Assembly: GCA_905116865.2 (NCBI GenBank)
Contig: CAJHNH020007935.1
Span: forward strand, 212,501 to 276,500
DNA from: Candidula unifasciata
Lineage: Eukaryota; Mollusca; Gastropoda; Stylommatophora; Geomitridae
Direction: 5' to 3'
DNA: 64,000 nucleotides
Within the stretch, counting starts at the first letter, position 1, and each line of letters opens with the position of its first letter. The notes beneath the pieces are model-generated. The model made no database searches and was not told the DNA's origin. It saw only the letters and a program-made list of their open reading frames with translations. The position numbers and the translations under genes were made by a program. Shown piece by piece: positions 32,026 through 42,891 of this stretch.

Positions 32026-32324
32026 CACAGAGGGATCACGATCTTGAAGATGCTTGTTAAATGATTGTAAATGGGAGAAACTATACAAGACAGATAAGAA
32101 TGTGCATGACTTTGAATACATAACATCTATAAATGGTTATTATTGAAGATTGGATAAAATAAATACTGGGCACTTAGAAATGTTTATTATTGTAAATGGA
32201 CGGAAGCATTATTCAAACAGGTGCCGTCTGCACATTGAAAGTTGGCTGCAGTAGATCTCCAACACGCTCTGTCTCTTGTCGTGGTTGTACACTCTCTCAG
32301 ACTGCCGTTCGCTCATCTCTTGAT

Positions 32325-32358
32325 GTAGTCCCCCCCCTCCCCCCCCCCCCCCCCCCTT
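32325..32358. repeat. Poly-C tract
   Basis: Nearly pure C over about 27 bases with one T, in intron 2. Confidence 0.9.
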
Positions 32359-32635
32359 TTTGCATCTTGTCTGCCCTCTACACAGCACCTAAAGATGTGC
32401 ATGGTTGTAGACTAACTGAAATATCCAGCGCAAATGAATGATCATAAATGCGATATTACACGTAAAAAGCTTCGATGAATATTCAGTCATAGACTGGCTG
32501 GTAATACACTTAGGATGTAGACTGACTGCAAAAACCAAACATCTAGCAATGTTCTTTTTTCTCAAATATTTGATCCACAGATAGTTCTTTCTCATTCTCT
32601 GACCGCTCTCTGTGTCGGATATACCTGCCGAACAT

Positions 32636-33110
32636 AAAAAGTCAGTATTGTATATGCAATACCTATTGTAAATATAGTTGCGTATTTAGATATAGCTTGC
32701 AACGTCAGTATTGTAATGCCTATTGTAACGTTTCTTGTGTACGTAGATATAGCTTGTAACGTTCGTATTGTGTTTGCTATGCCTAATGTAATTTAGTCGT
32801 GTATATAATTTTTTTTTTTAAAGTATCCAGCAACCATGAGTTGTAAAACCTTTGGCTCGGTACTATGGAAATCGCAACCCCTCGGCCTTGTTTCTATTAT
32901 AGGTACCGTTAATCTGGAAGAAATGTGGCTTTTTTGCCTAAATGGGCGTGAACCCGAACCACAAGGAGTTCGTGACCCAGTCGCCGCGCAGAGGGTTTTA
33001 ACCAACTGCGTAAGTGAGCCGGGCTGTAAAAAGATATAGCTTGTAACGCGAGTATTGTGTATGCAATGCCTATTGTAAATTTGGTTGTGTCAATAATGTA
33101 TAAGTGTTTA
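32636..33110. repeat. Tandem repeat of about 63 bp, four units, split by a SINE
   Basis: Units contain TAGATATAGCTTGTAACG, the block CAGTATTGTATATGC and ATGCCTATTGTAA. Three precede and one follows an insertion at 32818-33035. Confidence 0.75.
32818..33035 (-). repeat. tRNA-derived SINE-G
   Basis: Minus strand: TTACGCAGTTGGTTAAAAC (A-box-like) and CGGGTTCACGCCC (B-box-like) about 45 bp apart, then a body and a T-rich/A-rich terminus. It interrupts the 63-bp tandem array. No second copy seen in the window. Confidence 0.55.
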
Positions 33111-33429
33111 AACAGTTATGACACTTGTGTTTTGTAAAAGCATAATGCACACACACGCACACTCACACTCACACACACATACATATACATACATATGTAC
33201 ATACATATATTTATAATATATATGACAGCACATAGGGCCGGAAAACTGGCCGTGCGGAGAGCGGTGTTTTGAAAAGGACTTTGTAAAGGGCCCGCTGATT
33301 GGTGACGAATTCCCAGAGTAATGGCGCGCGAGCGAAAAAAAAAAAAGGGGGGGGGGGGGGGGTTGTGTTGTATTCTCAAATAGCCGCGGAGGTGGGGAAA
33401 TGGCCCCTTTAATGTTACTCTACAACTCA

Positions 33430-33655
33430 AAATACCAGGTGCTCTCCGTAGCGAGGTAGTCAAACCGTTTTCCTGGCGCTCCGTAGATCGTGGGTTCGTT
33501 TCTCTAGTGCAATTTTTACGGAGACCACAGGGGATCATCGCCGGAGCGGGGGTATTAGTGATTTGTGCGATGCTATAACAGGCGGCTAGGTGATCTGCAG
33601 AGAGAGACCTGGCTACATTAGTTAACCCGGTTCAACGAAAAGAGAAAAAAAAAAA
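33430..33655 (+). repeat. tRNA-derived SINE-E copy with A tail
   Basis: GTAGCGAGGTAGTCAAACCG and CGTGGGTTCGTTTCTC match the A- and B-box areas of 41447-41700. CAATTTTTACGGAGACCACA and GCGGCTAGGTGATCTGCAG continue the body. It ends in a run of about 16 A. Confidence 0.7.
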
Positions 33656-34009
33656 AAAAACTTCTATACATAGTCAAGGGTAATACAAATAAGTAAACAT
33701 AAGTGAAACCCTTGATGCTGTAGTATACATTTTAATACAGTAGGGCTCTCCTCTCCCCTTCACCTCTTCTTTACTCCCAAATATATATTAAAAGTAATCA
33801 CCCAGCATTGAGATGTATTTACATGTACGATATTTGTGGCCTTTAAATACGTTACGGTAGCCCTGTGTTGTATGGAGTTTTTAAAATAACAACCTGTATA
33901 AACATTACGATGCTAAATGTTTTCAGACACGAAGAGACGCACACACGTTACATATGATGTGTGAAGTTACTACAAGCTATCAAGGTGATTTCCATTAGCC
34001 TCCGAACAA

Positions 34010-34405
34010 TATCTTGAGGCCTCGGAGATGTGGTTTTATAGAAGTATCCCCAGAATTCCTTGGATAACTAAGAAGAGTAACCCAGTTGTTTTGAAAGAGG
34101 CGAATGCTCAAAGACAACTTATCACAAACATCAAAAAGAGACCGTCATAATTTGTTTTGGTCATGTTATGAGAAGAGGGAAAATAGAACATGATGTGACC
34201 ACTGGAAATATCTATGGAAAGAGAGACAGGGGAAGAGAGCACGAGAATATTCTTGTCAGTATTTTGTCATGACACAGAGGGGTGTCAGCTCACGAACTGA
34301 TACACGCAGCTGCAGATCGCAGAATATGGAGAGGCATGATCGCCCACGCCAGTCGACAAGGCACTTAATGATCAGCCTCTGTGAAAATGTTAATGTATTT
34401 CACTT
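34010..34405 (+). mobile_element. RTE-like LINE 3' fragment carrying the SINE-free version of the 51210 site
   Basis: Homologous to 51035-51690: CGAACAATATCTTGA, TGTGGTTTTATAGAAG, GTTTTGAAAGAGGCGAATGC and CATGATCGCCCACGCCAGTC. At 34161-34180 it reads through TCATGTTATGAGAAGAGGGA without interruption, the position where the 51223-51487 SINE sits in the sister copy. It lies in intron 2. Confidence 0.82.
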
Positions 34406-34556
34406 CTGGGCGATTACCGTGTATACATTTCTGTGTGTGGCTAACGCCAGATAATAAACATATGGATATATACTCACAGAAAGAAGTAGACAGATAGAAG
34501 ATCACACCAGACAACATGGGGCTGTGTGATCCCCTTATGAGAAATTACAAAAATAC

Positions 34557-34714
34557 CTGGTGTTTCTAGCATCAGCGTAGGACTGGTCAAAGCTGGGCAA
34601 CTTGTGTACTGTACGTAACGATCCATCTGGGTTGTACACTTCGGGATCAAAACTGGATGAGTGTTCACCTGTCAGAGCCTCATGGCGGCTTGTTCTACGT
34701 GGACCTCTGGAGAT
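34557..34714 (-). CDS. Evi5-like: Evi5-like exon 2 (158 nt)
   Basis: Acceptor TTTCTTGAGCAG and donor CACCAG|GTATTT bound an open stretch encoding ISRGPRRTSRHEALTGEHSS and then FDPEVYNPDGSLRTVHKLPS. Phase in is 0 and phase out is 2. An acceptor three bases earlier (after TGAG) would add one Gln without changing phase. The sequence is polar with Ser/Arg and Tyr motifs, probably disordered; no TBC signature. Confidence 0.65.
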
Positions 34715-34859
34715 CTGCTCAAGAAATGTTACAAGGAAGTAAGTAGAACCCAATTTGTTACAGTCTGGATTCTGTTTTGTTAGGTTTAGATAAGCTTATA
34801 ATCGCTTATCAACACATAACAGAGTAAAGCAGCGGTATTAGAGCCACACAGAAAGTCAG

Positions 34860-34965
34860 TCACTGGTTTGTTGTTGGCCCACTTAGTTATTCCAGAACAT
34901 GGTATTCTGGAAATTTCTATAAGGAGGCAGGTTCAATTCCCGGCACGGTAACTATAGCTTTCGAT
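34860..34965 (+). repeat. tRNA-like fragment
   Basis: GGCAGGTTCAATTCCCGGCAC is a good B-box context. An A-box is not clear, so this may be a decayed SINE head rather than a tRNA gene. Confidence 0.3.
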
Positions 34966-35524
34966 TTTTATGTTGTCTAGTGTGTTTCTTCTATCTTTCT
35001 ACTTCTTTCTATGAGTGCCGTTCACAATACTTTCTGTTACTTGATTAATTCATAATATTTAACGGCCTCAAATGGTTCCCCCCTCTGTTTATTTATAGGA
35101 ATGACGTATACACACCGGAACCTACCAATCAAATACCTTTCTTAAATGTTTGTGTATTCTAGACAAAGCAATAAGGTCTTACTGTGTTCGTAAATTGTTG
35201 CTGTGATTGTTATTCGACATTTGCTTCGTTAATATAAATTTCTGTAACCTATGGTGCCATTTCAATGGGTTGAAATGAATTCTGTCCGTTTAGTTAGTTT
35301 AGATTATCAGCTCTTTCCTTTTCAGGAACTCCACAGTGGGATGGTATCCATTGCATAGTTACCTTACAAAGACTGCCTGATTTAGAAAACCCCTCAATTT
35401 GATTCCAAATTCGTTAAGGCCAGGGAGAAAGTTTCTTCTCTCCATAGCACAAACCCTGAGCAGTTTTGCAGGGACCCATCTGTTACTCATGCAGCATGAT
35501 CTCTCACTCGCCCTGCTTTTTTTA

Positions 35525-35805
35525 ACCCCTTCTTTTTTTTTTTTTTTCTTTACGTTCACCAGCTGTAAACTCTGGCGGAAAGTTCTGGTTGCTCGTCCAC
35601 TTCTGGACTGCAGTCCTGTTCCAGAACTTGAGTGTTGCGTGTGCACCCGTTTGAAAGATCTGATTAATTTAAATATGCAGACTCTTGGTTCCATGCCTCT
35701 CAGGCAGAGGCACTCCGACTTCGAAGGAAGCTCCCAATTGGTCGACTCTTAGGACATGCTTTTTGGGTTTTCCCTATGACAGGGCCCAGGAAACCACACG
35801 GGTTT
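35525..35805 (-). repeat. Family F copy
   Basis: Reverse of the family at 45930: GTAAACTCTGGCGGAAAGTT, CTGCAGTCCTGTTCCAGAAC, TTGCGTGTGCACCCGTTTGA and GGGCCCAGGAAACCACACGG. The 3' end is a T15/A15 homopolymer at 35530-35545. Confidence 0.75.
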
Positions 35806-36064
35806 TTTTTTTTTAATACCGAAGAAAACCTAACACCAGTACGCTTTTGGAACAAGGATTGCCGCAAAAGCTGCCAGGTCAGAAGAGCAGTGCTCTGCCC
35901 GCCTGTCAGTCATTAGGCCAAGAAGAGAGAAAGTCAAAGCGTGAAGAGATTATGTCTGCTAGCAATTCAGAACGTGAATAACGAGTCCATCAGTAATGTT
36001 GTCAGCAACGCTGGAGGCAAATAGAAGAATATACAGCTAGACGCACGCTAATTAGTAGTTATAT

Positions 36065-36298
36065 AAGGTTAGTTGCGTATCCTTTACAGGACGTTGCAGA
36101 AACAACCCCAACAGCCCCTGGTTGTTGTGTGGTTTTTCTAGGCAAATTACGTCCAGTAGTTTGCCATTGCTCACTGGACGGTCGGCTTTCTTAATATCAC
36201 TGTCGAAACCAACGCAAGACACATGGCCCGCAGCCGGGATCGAACCCGGCATCCCGGCATTTCGAAGCGTTCGCATCGACTTAGCCACAGAGCCGACT
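36065..36298 (-). repeat. SINE-C, near full length
   Basis: GGTTAGTTGCGTATCCTTTA to CGACTTAGCCACAGAGCCGA. It includes the B-box (GGGATCGAACCCGGC) and the A-box side, and is little diverged from 50607-50826. Confidence 0.88.
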
Positions 36299-36575
36299 AG
36301 TGGATATTTACATTATAAAAAATTTAGAGTAAAAAATGTTTTTTCAAGAGAGACAGGAGTCAGTTAATAGCTATTTTATTAAACCTAGGATCAGTTAGAA
36401 GATATCAGAAAGAGTCAATCATCAGATTTATGAATTGCAAGTAGAAGGTGCGCCGACAAAAAGAAAACATGAAGGGGAAAGAATCACTAAACGCCCCCTT
36501 GCCCATCCCGTTCTTATAAATTTTTGCCATTTAACACATTATTATTATTCTTATTATTAATGTTCTGATTGCAAA

Positions 36576-36677
<102 letters not shown>

Positions 36678-36929
36678 AGAAAAAAAAAAGATGAGAAGAT
36701 ATATTACCAGGAGTCATTAGGTTGATATATTATCAGAAGTCGGTAAGTAGAAACATTATCAGGAGGCAGTAAGTAGATATACTATCAGGAGTCAGAATGT
36801 ATAAATATTTGTCAGATCATAGAGAAAATTTGGAAGGTCATGATTGTCACTCTCTGCTCCAAACTTAGATGCCTAGATAATAGTAATTATAATATTAATA
36901 ATAATACCTAGTGATTGCAGTGTTAGTAG

Positions 36930-37775
36930 TGCTGGTTGTAGTAGTAGTAGTAGCAGCAACAGCAGTAGTAGTAACAGCAGCAGCAGCAGCAGCAGTTGTA
37001 GGTAGTAGTTATAGTAGAAGCAGCAGAAGTGGTAGTAGTGGTGGGGGTAGTGGTGGTGGTATTAGTAGGTAGTAGTACACAGTAGTAGTAGTAGTAGTGG
37101 TGGTGGTAGCAGCAGCAGTAGTAGTAGTAGTAGTAGCAGCAGCAGCAGTAGTAGTAGTTGTAAGTAAAAAGAAGTAAAGGACCCTCTTCCACGCCATTAG
37201 GCGTATAGTGCATATAGGGCTAGACCTATATTCTTACAGACCAATCGGCACAAGGTGGGTGATGTGGTCAGCAGCTCGCCGGCCGTCTTTACTTCCCGGG
37301 ACTGAACCCCGTACCCACTCAAGGCTGGGTCGACCTGGGAGCCAAGGTCATTTTTAGTAGTTATAGTAGGTAGGAGCAACAGTGGCTGTTACAGTAGTAG
37401 TAGGTGGTGGTGGTGGTGATGGTGGCAGTAGTAGTAGCAGCAGCAAAAGTAGTAGTAATAGTAGCAGCAGTTCTGTAGTAGTAGCTGCAGTAGCAGCAGT
37501 AGTAAGTGCAGCAGCAGCAGTAGTAATAGTAGTAGTAGCAGCAGCAGTAGTAATAGTAGTAGTAGTAGTAGCAGCAGCAGCAGAGTAGTAATAGTAGTAG
37601 TAGCAGCAGCAGTAATAGTAGATAGTAGTAGTAGTATTAGTAGCATCAGAAGTGGTAGCAGTGGTGGTGGTGGTGGTAGTGGTGTTGGTAGAAGTAGGTG
37701 GTGGTGGTGGTGGTGGTAGTAGTAGTAGTAGTAGTAAGGTAGTAGTGGTAGTAGTAGTAGTAGTAAAAGTAGTAA

Positions 37776-37843
<68 letters not shown>

Positions 37844-37995
37844 ATAGCATCAGCAGTAGTAGTAACAGCAACAGTAGTAGCAGCACTAGAAGTAGCAGCA
37901 ATATCAGCAGTAGTAGTAGCACTAGTAGCAGCAGTAGTAGCAGCAGTAGCAGTAGCAGAAGTAGCAGCAGTAGTAGTAGCAGCAGCAGCAACGTC
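36930..37995. repeat. Large AGT/AGC/GGT trinucleotide region split by SINE-B
   Basis: Two blocks (36936-37160 and 37390-37992) of imperfect AGT, AGC and GGT units flank a SINE-B at 37165-37360, which evidently inserted into the array. Frames across it are homopolymeric artefacts. Confidence 0.9.
37165..37360 (-). repeat. SINE-B copy inside the trinucleotide array
   Basis: GTAAAGGACCCTCTTCCACG, TAGGGCTAGACCTATATTCT, GCAGCTCGCCGGCCGTCTTT and GCTGGGTCGACCTGGGAGCC; ends at TTTTTAGTAG where the array resumes. Confidence 0.85.
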
Positions 37996-38084
37996 GCTAG
38001 AAATTCTCATTATTCAGTGACAAGGCGTGCATGTAACGTCTGGAATCGCTGCTCAAGCTTTCCTTTGCCAAAGATAATTTTCTT

Positions 38085-38236
38085 ACTATTTATTACTGCT
38101 GTTTACTATTTATTACTACTGTTTACTATTTATTATTACTGTTTACTATTTATTATTACTGTTTACTATTTATTACTACTGTTTACTATTTATTATTACT
38201 GTATACTATTTATTACTACTGTTTACTATTTATTAC
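38085..38236. repeat. 20-bp minisatellite, seven units
   Basis: The unit CTATTTATTATTACTGTTTA repeats with minor variation (ATTACTACT, ATTACTGCT). It lies in intron 1. Confidence 0.9.
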
Positions 38237-38510
38237 ATAAACGCCACTCAGGTTATGTCTGGGACGTAGCGAAATGAATACTCACTGCAGGCTTATGCTA
38301 CACATTCAAAAATTGTAGCTTGCGAAAGCTACCAGTTACTAATATTACAGTGATAGCTGCGCACTCATACTGTCAACAGCGAAGCGACGACTAAGCATAT
38401 TTTATGTGATACCTCTCCGATCTAACAGTTACCTGTTAACGCTTACACTTGTGAATTGATCCCGCCCCGCCACTGCCATTTTTTTTAAACCCGCTAAACG
38501 GATACATTAC

Positions 38511-38747
38511 CTGAGATACTGGAGTCAGAACCAGAGAGGCCTTATAGACACTGCCGGCTGCAGCATTCTGAGGTTGTGTCGATGAACCAGACGTAGATCT
38601 GACTACTGATGGTTGTGTAGATGATACAGATGTTGCTGCTGCTGACACGTTAGACGTTGAAAGTTCAGAGGTCCCAAGAGCGCCCCCTGGACCTGTTCCG
38701 GAGAGTTTCCTACGAATGGAACTATCAGGCGTCTTTGATGGCTGCAT
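38511..38747 (-). CDS. Evi5-like: Evi5-like exon 1 (79 codons, candidate start)
   Basis: The ATG at 38747 opens a Ser/Thr/Ala-rich, probably disordered segment starting MQPSKTPDSSIRRKLSG, with possible proline-directed phosphorylation sites. The exon ends at CAG|GTAATG in phase 0. Just upstream of the ATG is CCCGCCTAGCCTCCAG|AG, a good splice acceptor. The ATG is therefore either in a second exon after a non-coding first exon or internal to a longer protein. No domain is recognised. Confidence 0.6.
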
Positions 38748-38759
38748 CTCTGGAGGCTA

Positions 38760-39257
38760 GGCGGGACAGTTAAACAATTGTTACACTGGCTCTGCAGCGA
38801 AAAACTGTTTAGTACTGGATGGTTAGTAAATGCTCGCAGACGGCCTTGACAGATGTAGATTTGCAAAAACTAGATTCTCTAGATTAATGTTTGATTGGCT
38901 TCATGCAAGGCTCGATGTATTTGCATTAGATATATGTGTATGCTGAAAATTCAGGGCTGTCAATGAAAACCTGCCTTTAAGCCGAACCACGTTATAGAGC
39001 AGGCAGACATGTAGCCAAATATGGCACGGCTTGAATGATTTGTATGCGCATGTCCAGGTCATGCCTTATCTGTTGAATATACAGTATTTGCATAAGTGAT
39101 GCACCAGCGAAATTAAACCAACTACATTGCGTTTAAAAAAAAATATTAATTGTTGAAATCTTTTGAGTTAATTAAAATATCATGATAAGGCAATTCCTTC
39201 TTCTTCGTACTCATTCAGAAGTTGAATAAAACATATTGAATAAAACATATTTTTACA
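38760..39257. other. Region upstream of Evi5-like exon 1
   Basis: No repeat or coding feature recognised. If the ATG at 38747 is the true start, a non-coding first exon and promoter would lie here or further upstream; no TATA or initiator could be assigned. Confidence 0.4.
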
Positions 39258-40358
39258 TCTATGCAGTCACTCTGAGCTTGTTGGTTTCGGTAAACAGTCT
39301 GACATAATGACACGGAAGATCATATGTGACAGTAGTGACTGAAAGTACACGAGACAGAAAGCTGTGGTTAAACATGACTACCGATGTCACACTGCATGGA
39401 ATAGATCTATGCAGTCACTCTGAGCTTGTTGGTTTCGGTAAACAGTCTGACATAATGACACGGAAGATCATATGTGACAGTAGTGACTGAAAGTGCACGA
39501 GACAGAAAGCTGTGGTTAAACATGACTACCGATGTCACACTGCATGGAATAGATCTATGCAGTCACTCTGAGCTTGTTGGTTTCGGTAAACAGTCTGACA
39601 TAATGACACGGAAGATCATATGTGACAGTAGTGACTAAAAGTACACGAGACAGAAAGCTGTGGTTAAACATGACTACCGATGTCACACTGCATGGAATAG
39701 ATCTATGCAGTCACTCTGAGCTTGTTGGTTTCGGTAAACAGTCTGACATAATGACACGGAAGATCATATGTGACAGTAGTGACTGAAAGTACACGAGACA
39801 GAAAGCTGTGGTTAAACATGACAACCGATGTCACACTGCATGGAATAGATCTATGCAGTCACTCTGAGCTTGTTGGTTTCGGTAAACAGTCTGACATAAT
39901 GACACGGAAGATCATATGTGACAGTAGTGACTGAAAGTACACGAGAAACATGACTACGAGAAGACAAAAAACAGCTATGCAGACTCTGAGCATAAGTCTG
40001 ACACGGAAGATCTGTGGTTAAACATGACAGAAAGCTACCGATGTCACACTGCATGGAATAGAGCTATGCAGTCACTCTGAGCTTGTTGGTTTCGGTAAAC
40101 AGTCTGACATAATGACACGGAAGATCATATGTGACAGTAGTGACTGAAAGTACACGAGACAGAAAGCTGTGGTTAAACATGACAACCGATGTCACACTGC
40201 ATGGAATAGATCTATGCAGTCACTCTGAGCTTGTTGGTTTCGGTAAACAGTCTGACATAATGACACGGAAGATCATATGTGACAGTAGTGACTGAAAGTA
40301 CACGAGACAGAAAGCTGTGGTTAAACATGACTACCGATGTCACACTGCATGGAATAGA
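39258..40358. repeat. 148-bp satellite array, seven units, one chimeric
   Basis: Units start at 39261, 39409, 39557, 39705, 39853, 40066 and 40214: exactly 148 bp apart except the fifth, which is 213 bp. Units are almost identical (single-base differences). Each begins ATGCAGTCACTCTGAGC and ends CACTGCATGGAATAGATCT. The fifth contains a second, internally deleted and reordered unit (39950-40065). The half of the unit from CAGTCTGACATAATGACAC to GCATGGAATAG aligns to the reverse complement of 60310-60420. Confidence 0.95.
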
Positions 40359-40679
40359 AAAAAAAAGTAAGAAGATGATTTCGACAGTCACAGCTACCTG
40401 GCGGGATCACCATTGCTATTTTTCTCAGTGGTCATAGACTGTATCTCCGGCTAGCCAGCACAACGGTTTTGCTAAGCGTAAAAGCGTACCAGGAAACAGG
40501 GAAAAGTCAAAACGATACGCTTGATGTTGACCCTATAACACATCTCATGCCGATCGATCTGTAATATACGGGACTTGAATTAGATACAGCATTCCCTCGG
40601 ATCACAAACGCCTCTCTAGTCACAAAATAAAACCAGCTAAAGACATTTGATGTCTAGTAAAGACAATAAAAACAAAGAA

Positions 40680-40920
40680 AATTGAAATATTTTGGTCACT
40701 TGAAACGTCATGGAAGTCTAGAGAGAACAATAATGGAGGGGTATATGCCTGGGAAGAGAGGAAGAGGAAGGCCAAGGAGAAGATGGGTGCAGGATGTGGC
40801 AGATGATCTCCAGATGGGTGTATCAGACGCAGGACATCTTGCTCAGGATAGGAAGGTTTTCCGGAGGGTTGTTATGGCAGCGAGGTTCCGCGAGGGACAT
40901 GCTACTGAATGAATGAATGA
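40680..40920 (+). mobile_element. RTE-like LINE 3' tail (GRP-RW family), ATGA tail
   Basis: Encodes LKYFGHLKRHGSLERTIMEG, GKRGRGRPRRRWVQDVADDL and AGHLAQDRKVFRRVVMAAR, then a stop followed by (ATGA)n. It is the cleanest copy of this terminus in the window, open for 76 codons. Confidence 0.85.
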
Positions 40921-41214
40921 ATGAAAGACATTTGATGTGGCTAAAGGGGTGATATTGTTAATGATGCAACGGTCTAAAGTGTTAGGAGAAGGAGAAAAAT
41001 GATTGTTAGCCACCAAGTCAGTATTCAAACCACTTCCCAGGATACAAACAAGATGATAATAATGATGATGCCCTGTACATTTGATAATGTCTTATATGTA
41101 CATATATATATGTGCGTTCGTGAATACATTTTGTGAAGTAAGGTTCATAAAGCTACATACAATTAAATATAACGCTCTTTACTTCTTTTCAAAAATACTA
41201 CTTGCCGTCCTTTT

Positions 41215-41420
41215 TAGGATGACATTTTTCGTTATTTGAAGCCCCACACTGGCTCTTACCAGGGGCCGCAATATAGTCAGGCCATAGGTATGGCCAATTG
41301 TCTGAACGCGGTTTCTGGGCCCTCTCCACGGTGATCCTCATCCGCATGGTGGCACATTGTATCATCGGGTGTTTATCGCTTGTGTGATGTCCTGGTGGGG
41401 TAGAAAGTCAGTCAGTCAGT
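41215..41420 (+). repeat. SINE-A copy with (TCAG)n tail
   Basis: ATGACATTTTTCGTTATTTG, CACACTGGCTCTTACCAGGG, CGGTTTCTGGGCCCTCTCCA and TGTCCTGGTGGGGTAGAAAG, then GTCAGTCAGTCAGTCG. Confidence 0.82.
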
Positions 41421-41446
41421 CGCTCTTTACATGTACATAGGCGGTC

Positions 41447-41700
41447 TTGATGGCGAAGTGGTCAAGCCATTTGCCTCGCTCTCTGAAGCTCGTGGGTTCG
41501 TTTCACAGCGGGGCTGTCCAGTTAACGAGTGCAAGTTTTACGGAGATCCCTAGGGATCATGACCGAAGCTACTGAGCTTGTACTCTGTGCGACTCTCACG
41601 ACAGGCAGCTTAGCGGTTCTGCGGAGAGAGACTGAGCCAAATGGGATGAAACTATGTGCAGTGAAATCGATCCTCCCACCTTTACCTTTACCTTTAGATC
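41447..41700 (+). repeat. tRNA-derived SINE-E with CCTTTA tail
   Basis: A-box-like TGGCGAAGTGGTC at 41451 and B-box-like GGGTTCGTTTCAC at 41494 lie 43 bp apart. The tRNA-like head precedes a body with CTTGTACTCTGTGCGACTCT. The 3' end is CCTTTACCTTTACCTTTAG. The copy at 33430 ends instead in poly(A). Confidence 0.72.
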
Positions 41701-41820
41701 TATATTTGTATGTAGAACGTTTTTAATTAAACATTTGTCAACACATCAGATGAAGTAAAAGTTCGCATACATAAATGAGACAGCATAAAATTCCTTACCT
41801 GTACACATGCACGTCTGTTC

Positions 41821-42144
41821 ATGGATGAATTCCACGATACAGTTCAGTATAAAGTGGCAATATATTTCAAAGTAAGTAAACTTGCGGATCGAAAGTACAA
41901 CATACCCCCCTTGAAAAGACTCCGGCTACAAGTGTCGCCTGAAGACAAACAACTCCTGCGATATGCAAAACCTTGTGCCCCCTCTGTCACGAACAAGGCA
42001 AACTTCAGCCAAGTATACGAACTGGCACTTGAACTCCGTGATCAGTGTTCTTCAAATAGTGGTAGGCAGACCGGCACCAGTCAGCTGAGATGTCCAGGTG
42101 GTCCACCCACGAATGTCCGCCTAATGTTTATGCTAAATCATTGA
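41821..42144 (+). other. Unassigned open frame, 107 codons
   Basis: Open from ATG to stop with ordinary composition (KYNIPPLKRLRLQVSPEDK, later NFSQVYELALELRDQ). No motif is recognised. It could be part of an exon or a decayed element. AAAG|TAAGTAAAC near 41870 resembles a splice site but was not placed in a gene. Confidence 0.25.
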
Positions 42145-42439
42145 AGTACTACATTTGTAATGCTGAGCTAATTAGACGCTGCACGCGACAATGTGGTGCT
42201 GGAAGAACTTACCTAGACAACATCGTTTCACAATCCAATCTTCGACATATCAGGGTTATATTTAGATAAAGACTGTTCTTGAGAAGATGTAGAAAGTGGT
42301 ACCAAAGTCGCACCATAGACGAGATTGTAACACCCTCACGTAATGTGCATAAAGACAGAAGCTCTTCCGATTACTGTCATCCTGGAAACGGCACATTTTT
42401 ACAGAATCTACATTTAAAACAATGTTTTCCCATTGTAAT

Positions 42440-42705
42440 TTAAAATAATACGCACACAAACAATACATGTACAATTTACTGTCCGGCATATTTTGCTGTA
42501 TCTCAAGAAGAGAGAACGCAGTTCTTCGATGGGACGTCATTTGCTTGACTCTGGCCAGGAAAATTATAATGACTTCAACATTTTTTACCGTACATTGAAT
42601 AGACATTTACTAAGAGTGGCCGAGGCCGTATCAATAAAACCGAACTCTGATATGTTATGTAAACAGAAAGACTGTGGGATAAATGTGATGCCATCTGGGT
42701 AATCA
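42440..42705 (+). other. Possible Penelope-type GIY-YIG C-terminal remnant
   Basis: A frame with RHLLRVAEAVSIKPNSD and later CKQKDCGINVMPSG resembles the Arg...Glu-Ala-x-x-Ile pattern ending GIY-YIG endonucleases of Penelope-like elements. Upstream catalytic motifs are not visible. Confidence 0.25.
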
Positions 42706-42790
42706 CGAGGTGGATATTCAGTTTTGAAGAACACTGCATTACATTATACTGTACCCGAGATAGCAACGTATATCCGGCACAATATATTAC

Positions 42791-42891
42791 CCAAGTCGCT
42801 GAAGAGAGACCGGTCTGTATCTAACTTTACACAAATGTGCCCTTTCCTAGCCAGGTTCTTATCTAGACTTGAAGCAGGACGGTAAGATTGA
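42791..42891 (-). other. Candidate upstream coding exon of the Evi5-like gene
   Basis: Acceptor CTAGCGATTTCAG and donor TTGG|GTAATAT bound 101 nt open in one frame (QSYRPASSLDKNLARKG...). Phase is 2 in and 1 out, and phase 1 is what the acceptor just upstream of the exon-1 ATG needs. The match could be chance. If real, the protein extends upstream of 38747. Confidence 0.25.

Larger units (their letters stand above)
31190..32450. repeat. Degenerate tandem repeat region in intron 2
   Basis: Blocks such as TTTATTATTGTGAATGGACG, AGCATCTAAGAATGTGCATG and ATACATAACATCTA recur at about 31205, 31595, 31715, 32055, 32175 and 32380 at uneven spacing. A SINE-A insertion at 31838-32025 interrupts them. 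It looks like an old tandem array, partly deleted. Confidence 0.55.

Noticed and set aside
32793..33005. 70-codon minus-strand protein frame
   Set aside because: It coincides with the SINE-G insertion and has no independent support.
34474..34668. 64-codon minus-strand frame overlapping Evi5-like exon 2
   Set aside because: It is a different frame from the one that gives phase-compatible splicing to exons 1 and 3.
36923..38020. Several frames of 60-220 codons made of Thr, Leu, Val, Ser or Tyr runs
   Set aside because: Products of the imperfect AGT/AGC array; all six frames are open for the same reason.
39258..40358. Regularly spaced near-identical repeats, considered as a CRISPR-like array
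   Set aside because: The whole 148-bp unit repeats with no variable spacers, and the context is eukaryotic; this is a satellite.
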